Below the pieces are notes generated by a model. The model saw only the letters and a program-made list of their open reading frames with translations. It was not told where the DNA came from and ran no database searches. Below, in pieces: positions 17,058 to 25,004 of a DNA stretch of 51,638 nucleotides; the stretch's first letter is position 1; every line of letters begins with the position of its first letter. The DNA comes from Nitrosotalea sp. (GTDB lineage Archaea; Thermoproteota; Nitrososphaeria; Nitrososphaerales; Nitrosopumilaceae): NCBI GenBank assembly GCA_023252235.1, contig JAHEXH010000005.1:1-51638 (forward strand). The letters are read 5' to 3'. The position numbers and the translations under genes are program-made.

Positions 17058-17549
17058 GTGGTAAAGAAGCAGAAGAACAAGGCGAAGGGTAGTATGGTTT
17101 CTAAGGGTACGATAATAACAGTCGCAATTTTAATCGCCGCCGTAGCAGGCGGTGTGTATTATCTTTGGATCTCTGCAGTTCCAGTAAATGGTACCACACC
17201 TGTATTTGCAACTGCTTCGAATGTCTACATAAAGGCAATCCATACTGATCAAGGTTATGCTTTTGATGAGCAATCCACAAAAACTGGAAAGAGAACATTG
17301 TCTGGTACTAATATTGATCCATCAATTCACATTCCTAAAGGAACACTAGTTGCATTACATGTGATAAACGAAGACAAGGATACTGGCTCTGAACAAGACC
17401 TAAACATTGATGCCTTTAACGTTCATACGAAACATCTAAAATATTTTGAAGCCCAAACCATGAACTTCCTTGCAGACAAGGAAGGTACATATCCGTATTA
17501 TTCTACTCTACACCCAGAAATGAAAGGTACTATAGTCGTAGATCCTTAA
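17058..17549 (+). CDS. membrane-anchored cupredoxin-like protein
   Basis: 163 residues with a GTG start. A lysine-rich N-terminus precedes a transmembrane anchor (about 17-37), then a beta-sandwich domain resembling cytochrome-oxidase subunit II and plastocyanin-like cupredoxins. The C-terminal ligand loop reads YYSTLHPEMKG, where the family usually has C-T-x-H-x-x-M. His and Met are kept but the copper-ligating Cys is Ser. An upstream His (NVHTKH) could be the first ligand. A classical blue type-1 site is therefore unlikely; a red or type-2 site, or a non-metal structural role, is possible. Thaumarchaea use many copper proteins in electron transfer. Confidence 0.85.
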   Translation: MVKKQKNKAKGSMVSKGTIITVAILIAAVAGGVYYLWISAVPVNGTTPVFATASNVYIKAIHTDQGYAFDEQSTKTGKRTLSGTNIDPSIHIPKGTLVALHVINEDKDTGSEQDLNIDAFNVHTKHLKYFEAQTMNFLADKEGTYPYYSTLHPEMKGTIVVDP

Positions 17550-17599
17550 AACTGAATAAATTCTAATCTACTTATAATACACGAAACAGTATTTTATTT

Positions 17600-19042
17600 C
17601 TAATAGCTTCTTGCAAAGATTGCACTAGTCTTACTTGGTTTTTCGCATACGATACAGGTTGAATTTTCATTCTTTGTATCAAATGGAATTACTCTGATAT
17701 CTGCACCTGTTGATTCCTTGATTATCTCCTCACATTTGGTCTCTCCACACCATGGCGAATAGAGAAATGCTCCCTTTTCCATCTCTGATTTGAATTCTTC
17801 AAAGTCTGTTACATTTTTTGTCTTTTCCTTTAAGAGATTCTTGGCATTTTCAAAAAGTCCTTGTTGGATCTCATCTAACATACTTGGAATTCCTTTTTCT
17901 GTGTTTTCAAATGCAAGATCAGTTTTTTTTAGATTATCTCGGCGCACTAGAACCATCTTGCCTTTTGAAAGGTCCTTTGGACCTAATTCGATTCTCAAAG
18001 GAACCCCCTTCATCTCCCAATCATGGAACTTGTACCCTGGAGTGACTTCGTCTCTTACATCCATGTGAACTCGAAGATTGTGTTTTGCTAATGCTTCTTT
18101 AATCTCTGAAGCTTTACCAAGTACTGCTTCTCTATCTTCTGGTGAATAATATATTGGAACTATGACAACTTGAATTGGTGCAACTCTTGGCGGTAAAACG
18201 AGTCCCTTATCATCCCCATGTATCATGATGAGCGCTCCTATGAGTCTCCATGATACACCCCATGATGTCTGCCAAGCAAAAGTCTCTACGTTTTGTTTGT
18301 CTAGGAATTTTACATCAAATGGTTTTGAAAAGTTTTGTCCCAAAAAGTGGGATGTTCCCATCTGTAATGCTTTACCGTCTGGCATGATTGATTCCATCGT
18401 AGTAGTATAAACGGCTCCAACAAATTTTTCCTTGTCACTCTTCTTGCCTATAATTACTGGGATTGCAAGTTCTTCTTCAACTGTTTTTTTGTACATGTCT
18501 AAAATGATCATGACTTCTTCTTCTGCCTCTTCTTTTGTAGTGTGTACAGTATGGCCCTCTTGCCATAGAAATTCTGAAGTTCTCAAAAATGGCTTTGTTG
18601 CCTTTATCTCTGCTCTGAGGGCAGTATTCCAAAAATTAATTTTCATTGGAAGGTCTCTCCAACTCTTGATCCATTTTGAATACATGGAATAGGCAAGTGC
18701 CTCAGAGGTAGGCCTTAACGCCAATCTATCTCCAATCTCTGCATCTCCTGAATGAGTGACCCAAAATACTTCAGGTGTAAATCCAGCAAAGTGATCAGAT
18801 TCTTTGCTTAGTAATGATTCTGGTATTAGAACTGGAAGAAAGCCGTTCTCATGACCTGTAGCCTTTAATTTTTGGTCAAGTGATGATTTGAGAGATTCCC
18901 ATATTGAATATCCGTAAGGCCTTAGAACGATGAGGCCTTTGACAGGAGCATAATCGGCAAGATGTGCCTTTAGCACAATCTGTGTATACCATTCACTAAA
19001 GTTCTCATTTTTCTTAACTGTAATTCCTATTTCTTTACTCAA
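17600..19042 (-). CDS. proS: prolyl-tRNA synthetase, archaeal/eukaryotic type
   Basis: 480 residues with a TTG start at 19042. It charges tRNA-Pro. Class II motifs are visible: motif 2 around RAEIKATKPFLRTSEFLWQEGH and motif 3 around GLVLPPRVAPIQVVIVP leading into the anticodon-binding domain. The C-terminal zinc-binding extension of the archaeal type carries paired cysteines (SPWCGETKCEEI and TCIVCEKPS) and ends with a terminal tyrosine (ARSY), as usual in this type. There is no editing insertion. No operon partner is clear. Confidence 0.96.
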   Translation of the reverse strand: MSKEIGITVKKNENFSEWYTQIVLKAHLADYAPVKGLIVLRPYGYSIWESLKSSLDQKLKATGHENGFLPVLIPESLLSKESDHFAGFTPEVFWVTHSGDAEIGDRLALRPTSEALAYSMYSKWIKSWRDLPMKINFWNTALRAEIKATKPFLRTSEFLWQEGHTVHTTKEEAEEEVMIILDMYKKTVEEELAIPVIIGKKSDKEKFVGAVYTTTMESIMPDGKALQMGTSHFLGQNFSKPFDVKFLDKQNVETFAWQTSWGVSWRLIGALIMIHGDDKGLVLPPRVAPIQVVIVPIYYSPEDREAVLGKASEIKEALAKHNLRVHMDVRDEVTPGYKFHDWEMKGVPLRIELGPKDLSKGKMVLVRRDNLKKTDLAFENTEKGIPSMLDEIQQGLFENAKNLLKEKTKNVTDFEEFKSEMEKGAFLYSPWCGETKCEEIIKESTGADIRVIPFDTKNENSTCIVCEKPSKTSAIFARSY

Positions 19043-19085
19043 TTCAGATCTTTTTTATCGTAGTACTAATGAGCTTTCTGGTTTT

Positions 19086-19370
19086 TTAGAGTGAGTCGCC
19101 TTTACAGAGTACTTTACCAGATACTCTACTTTGGAAGTTACTACATATAAAACACTGGATGAATGCAAGTTCATTTTTCAAAACAGGGCAGTCAACTGAC
19201 TCCTCTTTCATGCGCTTGAGCATTTTTGGACTTACACCCTTTAACTTGAGTTTTCCCTTGTCATCCATCATGCCTGATGCTTTGAGCTCTTCTTTTGTCT
19301 GATCTGTTAGCTTGATAGCTTTCTCAACAACTTTTACTGGGACTTCATATTTGTGTGGAAGTTCAGCCAT
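19086..19370 (-). CDS. small four-cysteine protein, unknown function
   Basis: 94 residues. I chose ATG at 19370 because AATATATT (19393-19400) lies 26 nt upstream on the minus strand; extending to 19526 would overlap the neighbouring gene on the other strand and adds unconserved-looking sequence. It begins MAELPHKYEVPVKVV, has a lysine-rich middle, and ends with CPVL...QCFICSNF...VLCKGDSL, four cysteines that could bind zinc or form an Fe-S site. I do not recognise a named family. It is divergent from the serB-like gene. Confidence 0.65.
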   Translation of the reverse strand: MAELPHKYEVPVKVVEKAIKLTDQTKEELKASGMMDDKGKLKLKGVSPKMLKRMKEESVDCPVLKNELAFIQCFICSNFQSRVSGKVLCKGDSL

Positions 19371-19392
19371 GTTCACCAACTTGGTAACCTTG

Positions 19393-19400
19393 AATATATT
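19393..19400 (-). promoter_or_regulatory. TATA box of the four-cysteine protein gene
   Basis: AATATATT, 26 nt upstream of ATG 19370 on the minus strand. It decides the start of that gene. Confidence 0.4.
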
Positions 19401-19471
19401 ACTAGTGGTGAAAAGATCTGAAAACCGCTTAAGATTAATATAATCTGATTTGTGGTTGAAAGAAGAAACTG

Positions 19472-20122
19472 ATGTTAGCAATTTTTGATGTGGAAGGCGT
19501 ATTACTTGACGCAGAATTTCTTCCAATCCTTGCCGAAAAAATTAACAAGCAAGATGAAATTTGGGCTATAACAAGACAGGGCATCGAGGGAAAAATAAAC
19601 TGGGAAGAGGGACTAAAGAAAAGAATTGAACTCCTTAGAGGTATAGATTACCAAACATGCAAGGAAGTTTCTGACTCGCTACAAATAATGACTGGCGCAA
19701 AAGAGGCATGTAGGGCATTAAAGGCAGCGGGATGGAAGATAATGGCAGTATCTGGAGGATTTACAATAATGACTGATAGACTGAAACATGAACTGGACCT
19801 CGACTATATCTTTTCAAATGAACTGATATTCAAGGATGGAAAATTGGATGGTGTGACAATAGATGTTGATTCTGACAAAGCAAAGTCTGCAATTATAAAA
19901 ATAAGAGAATGGAAAGAAGAGAAAAAGAATATTGTAGTAGTTGTCGACGGGGCAAATGATGTAAAGTTATTTGATATCTGCGGTCTTGGAGTGGCATTTA
20001 GAGCTCAGGACATGGTAAAAGAATTGGCAACCGTAACACTGGAAGAAAAAGATCTTTCCAAACTCATTGATTTAATTAACAAACACTATGGTTTGAAAAT
20101 CCCATTACAGACAATAGCCTAA
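19472..20122 (+). CDS. HAD phosphatase, phosphoserine-phosphatase-like
   Basis: 216 residues of the HAD superfamily, PSP/SerB-like group, which dephosphorylates phosphoserine in serine synthesis. Motif I is FDVEGVL: the nucleophile D6 is present, but the general acid is E8 rather than Asp, as in the ThrH-type DLEGVL. Motif II is AVSGGF and motif III/IV is VVVDGANDVKLF. The four-helix cap typical of PSP fits residues 15-80. Substrate could be phosphoserine or another small phosphomonoester. The ATG lies about 34 nt after an AT-rich element at 19433-19441. cofE follows on the same strand with a 41-bp gap but has its own TATA box. Confidence 0.8.
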   Translation: MLAIFDVEGVLLDAEFLPILAEKINKQDEIWAITRQGIEGKINWEEGLKKRIELLRGIDYQTCKEVSDSLQIMTGAKEACRALKAAGWKIMAVSGGFTIMTDRLKHELDLDYIFSNELIFKDGKLDGVTIDVDSDKAKSAIIKIREWKEEKKNIVVVVDGANDVKLFDICGLGVAFRAQDMVKELATVTLEEKDLSKLIDLINKHYGLKIPLQTIA

Positions 20123-20133
20123 ACAAGATATCA

Positions 20134-20139
20134 TTTTAA
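20134..20139 (+). promoter_or_regulatory. TATA-like box of cofE
   Basis: TTTTAA centred 27 nt upstream of ATG 20164; leaderless spacing. Confidence 0.35.
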
Positions 20140-20163
20140 GCAGTAAAAAATTAGACTTGTAAG

Positions 20164-20904
20164 ATGTCCCTACAAATAATCCCTGTTCATATTTCCAAGG
20201 ATATAGTACCTAGAGATGATCTGGTTAAACTTTTACTTGATACCAAAACTGGCAGAGGACTAAAAGATGGAGACATTTTGGTATTTACACAAAAAATTAT
20301 CTCAAAACAGGAAGGCAGAAAAATTGACCTATCCCAGGTAAAACCTACTCTTCTTGCAACGGGAATTGCAAGTGCTTATGCTAAAGACCATCGAATTGTC
20401 CAGCTAATTCTTGATGAAACTAAAAGAATAATTCGCATGAAAAACGGGATTATAATCTCTGAAACACATCAGGGTCTAGTATGTGCAAATGCGGGAATTG
20501 ATGAAAGCAATATTGAAGCAGGATTTGCAACTTTGCTTCCAAAAAATGCCGACAAGTCTGCACAGAAATTAAAAAGACGGATAAAAACAAAGACGGGAAA
20601 AAATATTGCAGTCGTAATATCTGATACATTTGGCAGGCCGTTTAGAGAAGGTCAAACAGACGTTGCAATAGGTGTATCTGGAATATCTTCAATAATTGAT
20701 TATGCTGGAAAACGTGACAATTTTAATCGTATTCTTAGGGTCACTGCAATTGCAATTGCAGATGAGCTCTGTTCTGCAAGCGAACTGGTAAGAGGAAAAA
20801 CACTTCATACACCAATTACAATTATTCGAAACTACAAATTTGATAAAAAAAATGGCACATTAAAAGATCTATTGAGAGTCAAAGCACTCGATCTATTCAG
20901 ATGA
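20164..20904 (+). CDS. cofE: coenzyme F420:L-glutamate ligase CofE
   Basis: 246 residues, the normal size of archaeal CofE. It adds glutamates to F420-0 using GTP, finishing the deazaflavin cofactor. Recognisable are DGDILVFTQKIISKQEG, GLVCANAGIDESN, VVISDTFGRPFREGQTDVAIGVSG and the DELCSASELVRGK segment. It lacks the extra flavin-reductase domain of actinobacterial FbiB. Other cof genes are not in the window. It is followed by an unrelated PHP-domain gene that has its own promoter. Confidence 0.95.
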   Translation: MSLQIIPVHISKDIVPRDDLVKLLLDTKTGRGLKDGDILVFTQKIISKQEGRKIDLSQVKPTLLATGIASAYAKDHRIVQLILDETKRIIRMKNGIIISETHQGLVCANAGIDESNIEAGFATLLPKNADKSAQKLKRRIKTKTGKNIAVVISDTFGRPFREGQTDVAIGVSGISSIIDYAGKRDNFNRILRVTAIAIADELCSASELVRGKTLHTPITIIRNYKFDKKNGTLKDLLRVKALDLFR

Positions 20905-20926
20905 TTAAAAATTCCCAAAACAAAGA

Positions 20927-20932
20927 TTATAT
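20927..20932 (+). promoter_or_regulatory. TATA box of the PHP-domain gene
   Basis: TTATAT centred about 28 nt upstream of TTG 20958; supports the TTG start and a leaderless mRNA. Confidence 0.45.
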
Positions 20933-20957
20933 CAATAGGCGGTGGATTCGATAAACA

Positions 20958-21878
20958 TTGGCTGGATTAAGAATAGAACTACACTGCCATAATGAATTTT
21001 CAAACTTTCAACTTGGACCAAAAGAGACACCCTATGATTGTGGAGTGACAATTAGAGAGCAATTGGAGAAGGCATATGAGATGGAACTTGACGCTTTTTT
21101 CATTACAAATCATAATACTCTAAACGGTTACAGCTCGCTTTTAGAGTATAAAGAAAACTATGGAAAATACAAAAAGATCAAAGTATATCCTGGCGAAGAA
21201 ATCACCACAGACCAAGGGATACATATTCTTGCATTTGGTCTCAATGAAACCATAAAGGCTGGAAACAGCATGGAAGAGACTCTTGACACTATAAAATCAC
21301 AAGGTGCAATGTCATGTGCACCTCATCCGTTTGGTCTGAGTAATGGGTTACGAGAAAAAGCAATTTTATGTGATTTGATTGAGGTCTTTAACAGCAATAA
21401 TGTAGACCGTTATTCCAACTTACGAGCTTCTCATTTTGCTAAAGCAAACAACATGATCGAAGTGGCAGGAAGTGACTCACATGTTGTTTCTACACTTGGC
21501 AGGTGCAGCAACTTGATTGATTCTGAAAATAATCTAGATGACATATTGTATGCAATGAGACGCGGCAAAATCACGATAGATAGTTCAGGATATACTACAA
21601 GTAGGGAAATGATAGAGCACGCATTATACAAGATAGAAAATTCCAAAGAAGACATTATTGTATACTTTAAAGAAAATCATCCTCACCTAACTGGACTGTG
21701 TAGATTTTTGATTAATGCATTTGAGTCAAATCCGGATAGCGTAGTTTGGACAACTGCTTACAAAGTTGCAGTACGAATGATAACAAAACTCTCAAACAAA
21801 ATCAACTTCAAAGATCAAGATCATACAGTTTTGTATCAAAGAAATCTAAGGGCAATCTTGCCGATGATTTTAAAATGA
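20958..21878 (+). CDS. PHP-domain metal-dependent phosphoesterase
   Basis: 306 residues with a TTG start. The PHP (polymerase and histidinol phosphatase) motifs appear in order: ELHCHNEFS (HxH), TNHNTL, YPGEEIT, HILAFG, CAPHPF and GSDSHV, giving the usual set of His/Asp/Glu ligands for a trinuclear metal site. The closest functional relatives are stand-alone PHP phosphoesterases (COG0613-like, e.g. nucleotide or nucleic-acid phosphatases); substrate unknown. The last 90 residues (after about 215) form a helical extension of unclear role. TusA follows after about 70 bp. Confidence 0.85.
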   Translation: MAGLRIELHCHNEFSNFQLGPKETPYDCGVTIREQLEKAYEMELDAFFITNHNTLNGYSSLLEYKENYGKYKKIKVYPGEEITTDQGIHILAFGLNETIKAGNSMEETLDTIKSQGAMSCAPHPFGLSNGLREKAILCDLIEVFNSNNVDRYSNLRASHFAKANNMIEVAGSDSHVVSTLGRCSNLIDSENNLDDILYAMRRGKITIDSSGYTTSREMIEHALYKIENSKEDIIVYFKENHPHLTGLCRFLINAFESNPDSVVWTTAYKVAVRMITKLSNKINFKDQDHTVLYQRNLRAILPMILK

Positions 21879-21938
21879 CTGAACTTTTTTGCGTCTATGA
21901 ATAGATTTTAATATCTCGTGAGCGATTTTTTGCTTATA

Positions 21939-21943
21939 GGTGA
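21939..21943 (+). promoter_or_regulatory. ribosome binding site deciding the ATT start of tusA
   Basis: GGTGA ends 6 nt before ATT 21950. A TTTAATAT element at 21906-21913 would start a transcript near 21936, so this gene has a short leader with a Shine-Dalgarno site rather than a leaderless start. Confidence 0.5.
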
Positions 21944-21949
21944 ACCGAT

Positions 21950-22189
21950 ATTTCAGAATTAAATCCTACTAAGACTATTGATGTACGCGGTATGTTCTGT
22001 CCAGAACCTGTCTTTAGAACAAAGATCGAGATGGAAAGAATGGCAGTAGGAAATATCTTAAAAATCACTGCAGATGATCCTGCATCTGAAGAAGATATTA
22101 CAAGGTGGGTAAACAGAAACGGACACCAATTAATTGGTGTTAAAAAGACAGGCAATGATCTAGAGTTTACCATAAAGAAGGTGAAATAG
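21950..22189 (+). CDS. tusA: TusA-family sulfur carrier protein, apparent ATT start
   Basis: A TusA/SirA-like persulfide carrier of about 79 residues. The motif DVRGMFCPEPV contains the sulfur-carrying cysteine, and EEDITRWVNRNGHQL the second helix. The only ATG in frame (21992) falls inside the signature, just before FCPEP, which would delete the first beta strand. Reading upstream, the frame stays open to a TGA at 21941-21943 and contains no ATG, GTG or TTG. ATT at 21950 gives the natural N-terminus (M)SELNPTKTIDVRG and is preceded by GGTGA (21939-21943) at 6-nt spacing. It probably delivers sulfur with CysK as genomic neighbour; target unknown. Confidence 0.85.
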   Translation: MSELNPTKTIDVRGMFCPEPVFRTKIEMERMAVGNILKITADDPASEEDITRWVNRNGHQLIGVKKTGNDLEFTIKKVK

Positions 22190-22192
22190 TTC

Positions 22193-23197
22193 TTGGCTAC
22201 TAAAACATTAGATGATGCCGAGATACTTCTCAAGAAAATTGGTAACACTCCTATTGTAAAACTAGACTCGCTTTCAAAAAATCAAACTGAATTTTATGCT
22301 AAATTAGAATTCTACAATCCGTTTGGTTCTGTAAAAGACAGAGCTGCGTTTTGGATGGTAAAAATTGCAGAAGAAAATGGCACAATAAAGAGAGGACACA
22401 CCATAATCATAGAGCCTACCTCTGGAAACACCGGCATTGCACTTGCAGGCATAGCAAAACTTCTCGGGTATAAAGTTGAAATTGTGATTCCAGAAAAAGC
22501 AAGCGCCGAGACCAAGAAAATAATTGAATCACTTGGAGCTGTTTTGTATCAAACAACAGATGACTTGTGTCCGAAAGTTGGCGCTGGAACTGATCAAAGC
22601 ATTGCACTTGCACGTTCGATTGCATCTGCAAGACCTGACAAGTATTATTCTCCTAATCAATATGCAAATGAGGCAAACTTTTTGGGTCATTACAAAGGAA
22701 CGGGACCAGAAATTTGGGAGCAAACCAAAGGTAAAATAACTCATTTCTTTAGCGGTGTGGGAACTGGAGGAACTATAACTGGAATAGGTGCATATCTAAA
22801 AGAAAAGAATCCCGAAATCAAAGTCATAGGAGTACAACCGCAACAAAACCACTTGATTCAAGGTCTGAGAAACTTTGAAGAATCTGCAAAACCCGATTTA
22901 TTCATCAAGCGTGAAAAAGTAGTTGATGATTGGATTACCATTACTAATGAGGAAGCATTTACTTCAGTAAAAGAAATTTTCCAAAAAGAAAAGATGCTAG
23001 TTAGTCCATCATCTGCTACCGTGTATACTGCCATGAAAAAATACGGTGTTGGAAGCGATGGCTATGTAGTTGGAATATTTGCAGATGATGGAAGAAAGTT
23101 CAAGAGTCTTTATACTCAGCAAGGAATTTTCACGGAAGCAGAATTTGATGCCGCACTAAAAGAATCCAAATACATTTCACAAGTACAATCTGTCTGA
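22193..23197 (+). CDS. cysK: cysteine synthase / PLP-dependent beta-replacing enzyme (CysK/CBS-like)
   Basis: 334 residues of fold-type II PLP enzymes. NPFGSVKDRAA holds the PLP lysine, PTSGNTGIALA binds the substrate carboxylate, and GVGTGGTITG is the PLP-phosphate loop. It makes cysteine from O-acetylserine or O-phosphoserine and sulfide; a cystathionine beta-synthase role cannot be excluded, though there are no CBS regulatory domains. The TTG start lies 3 nt after the tusA stop, and a GGTGA (22180-22184) sits 8 nt before it, so it is cotranslated with tusA. The pairing implies sulfur incorporation. It is convergent with trxB, whose stop abuts. Confidence 0.92.
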   Translation: MATKTLDDAEILLKKIGNTPIVKLDSLSKNQTEFYAKLEFYNPFGSVKDRAAFWMVKIAEENGTIKRGHTIIIEPTSGNTGIALAGIAKLLGYKVEIVIPEKASAETKKIIESLGAVLYQTTDDLCPKVGAGTDQSIALARSIASARPDKYYSPNQYANEANFLGHYKGTGPEIWEQTKGKITHFFSGVGTGGTITGIGAYLKEKNPEIKVIGVQPQQNHLIQGLRNFEESAKPDLFIKREKVVDDWITITNEEAFTSVKEIFQKEKMLVSPSSATVYTAMKKYGVGSDGYVVGIFADDGRKFKSLYTQQGIFTEAEFDAALKESKYISQVQSV

Positions 23198-24163
23198 TTA
23201 GGCCTTGTGTTCTGACAAGTACTTGTCTACATCAATTGCAGCCATGCAGCCAAAAGCAGCTGCTGTTATTGCTTGTCTGTATCTGTGGTCATGAACATCT
23301 CCTGCAGCAAAGACTCCTTCTACGTTTGTATGTGTGTGGTTCTTTAATGCAATGTAGCCTTGGTCATCAAGCTCAATCTGCCCTTTGAATAATTTTGTAT
23401 TTGGTTCATGTCCTATTGCAACAAAGAGTCCTCCCACTTCTAGCGTCTCAACCTTGTTTGCCTTTGTATCTTTTACTGTTATCTGCGTGACTTTTTGATT
23501 TCCTTTTACTTCTTCAATTACTGTATTCCAGTGAAATTGTATCTTTTTGTTTTCAAAGGCTCTATTCTGCATTACTTTGCTTGCACGGAGTGTGTCTTTT
23601 CTGTGAACTAGATGTACCTTGTTTGCAAATTTTGTAAGAAATATTGCCTCTTCCATGGCCGAATCTCCACCTCCTGCGACAACAATATCTTGATTTTTGA
23701 AAAATGGTCCATCACATGTGGCACAATATGAAACACCACGGGCGCTAAATTCCTGTTCACCTTTTACCCCTATCTTTCTTGGAGTAGCACCTGTTGCAAT
23801 TATTACTGCTTCTGCTTCATATTCTTCAGAATAAGTCAATATCTTAAATGGCTTGTGTCGAAAGTCAACATTTACTACTTCATCATCTATGATTGTAGTC
23901 CCCATTCGTTCAGCTTGCTCTCTCATCGTAGTCATTAATTCTGGTCCGAGAATTCCTTTAGCAAAACCTGGAAAGTTTTCTACTTCAGTTGTAAGCATTA
24001 ACTGGCCCCCTGGTAAAATGCCTGAGATTATGAGCGTATCGCGTTTTGCACGCGATGTGTATATGGAAGCAGTATATCCGGCTGGACCTGCACCAATAAT
24101 TATTACGTCAAACTTTCTTTTTGTTTCAGGTTTTTTATTCTCCGATCTTATTTCAGCTTGCAC
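23198..24163 (-). CDS. trxB: thioredoxin reductase
   Basis: 321 residues with a GTG start. It is a low-molecular-weight flavoprotein reductase: FAD-binding GAGPAGYTASIYTSRA, redox-active YCATCDGPFF, NAD(P)H-binding GGGDSAMEEA and the C-terminal FAAGDVHDHRYRQAITAA. It keeps the thioredoxin system reduced. The N-terminal 15 residues before KFDVIIIG are extra but short. It is convergent with cysK with no gap. Confidence 0.95.
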   Translation of the reverse strand: MQAEIRSENKKPETKRKFDVIIIGAGPAGYTASIYTSRAKRDTLIISGILPGGQLMLTTEVENFPGFAKGILGPELMTTMREQAERMGTTIIDDEVVNVDFRHKPFKILTYSEEYEAEAVIIATGATPRKIGVKGEQEFSARGVSYCATCDGPFFKNQDIVVAGGGDSAMEEAIFLTKFANKVHLVHRKDTLRASKVMQNRAFENKKIQFHWNTVIEEVKGNQKVTQITVKDTKANKVETLEVGGLFVAIGHEPNTKLFKGQIELDDQGYIALKNHTHTNVEGVFAAGDVHDHRYRQAITAAAFGCMAAIDVDKYLSEHKA

Positions 24164-24193
24164 GAATCAAACTCATTCAAGTTCATATTTAAA

Positions 24194-24982
24194 TTATTCA
24201 TGTTTTCTAACGGATTCCAGAATTTCTTGATGGGCACTACAGAGTTTTCCTAATTCAATTTGAGCATGTATTAGATCTTCTTGCCAATGTGCATTGTTTA
24301 AAACACAATCCTTTGAATCACAAAATGGTTCTGCAGTAAGATAATAAAAAATGGCTTGCAGCGCATATCCTCTGATAACTTTATCCAGATTCTTGTCGTG
24401 ATATTCTAAAAACCTGCCTTTGAATTGTTTCTTTAATGCGTCCGAGTTTAGTCCTTGTGCAATACTGAGATACATGCTGATGTAATATGCACGTGGCTTT
24501 GCTGGTGCCTCAATTATTCCTGTAGTTGAAATTATTGAGGGATTTGAACATATGATTGCTCTTCCATGATATCTGTAATCTTCATAATCATAGGTACAGG
24601 TAAGTCTTGTCGTAAAAACAAGATGAAATTTATCTAAAGATGATTCTTCTTCGGGAATTATTTTTTTCAAGAAATTTTGTATCTCAAAACCGTCATATGG
24701 TATTATATTGTTTGAGATGGAACTGTTTGTAAATGATTCTTCTTCAAAATTAATTTCTTCTTCTGTTGGCTTATGTCTTTCAAAGGATGAATATGGATTA
24801 AAAATTCTAAATGATGATAATTCACGTGCTACATTATTGTCTGATTTGAAATGTTCAAAAAAGTTTTTTCGTATTTCTACTTGGATGCCTAGTGTTTCTT
24901 TTATGAATCTAGCAAGGTCGTTAATTTTGATTTCTGGAACAGACGACTCATCATAGAGAAAAACTTTGGATATCTTCAACAA
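24194..24982 (-). CDS. thaumarchaeal conserved protein, possible metallopeptidase-like family
   Basis: 262 residues, cytoplasmic, no membrane segment. I recall similar thaumarchaeal proteins carried under a putative-metallopeptidase DUF label (DUF6775), but cannot verify this here. Seen directly: the C-terminus has EPFCDSKDCVLNNAHWQEDLIHA and KLCSAHQE, three cysteines and two histidines that could form a zinc site, reminiscent of the cysteine tail of archaemetzincin-type proteins. There is no HExxH motif, so proteolytic activity is doubtful. It starts with TTG (24982); trxB lies downstream on the same strand. Confidence 0.65.
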   Translation of the reverse strand: MLKISKVFLYDESSVPEIKINDLARFIKETLGIQVEIRKNFFEHFKSDNNVARELSSFRIFNPYSSFERHKPTEEEINFEEESFTNSSISNNIIPYDGFEIQNFLKKIIPEEESSLDKFHLVFTTRLTCTYDYEDYRYHGRAIICSNPSIISTTGIIEAPAKPRAYYISMYLSIAQGLNSDALKKQFKGRFLEYHDKNLDKVIRGYALQAIFYYLTAEPFCDSKDCVLNNAHWQEDLIHAQIELGKLCSAHQEILESVRKHE

Positions 24983-25004
24983 GTACTTTTGAAATCTAAT
25001 TGAT

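Noticed and set aside
19371-19526. N-terminal extension of the four-cysteine protein
   Set aside because: It overlaps the serB-like start on the other strand and lies upstream of the TATA box that fits ATG 19370.
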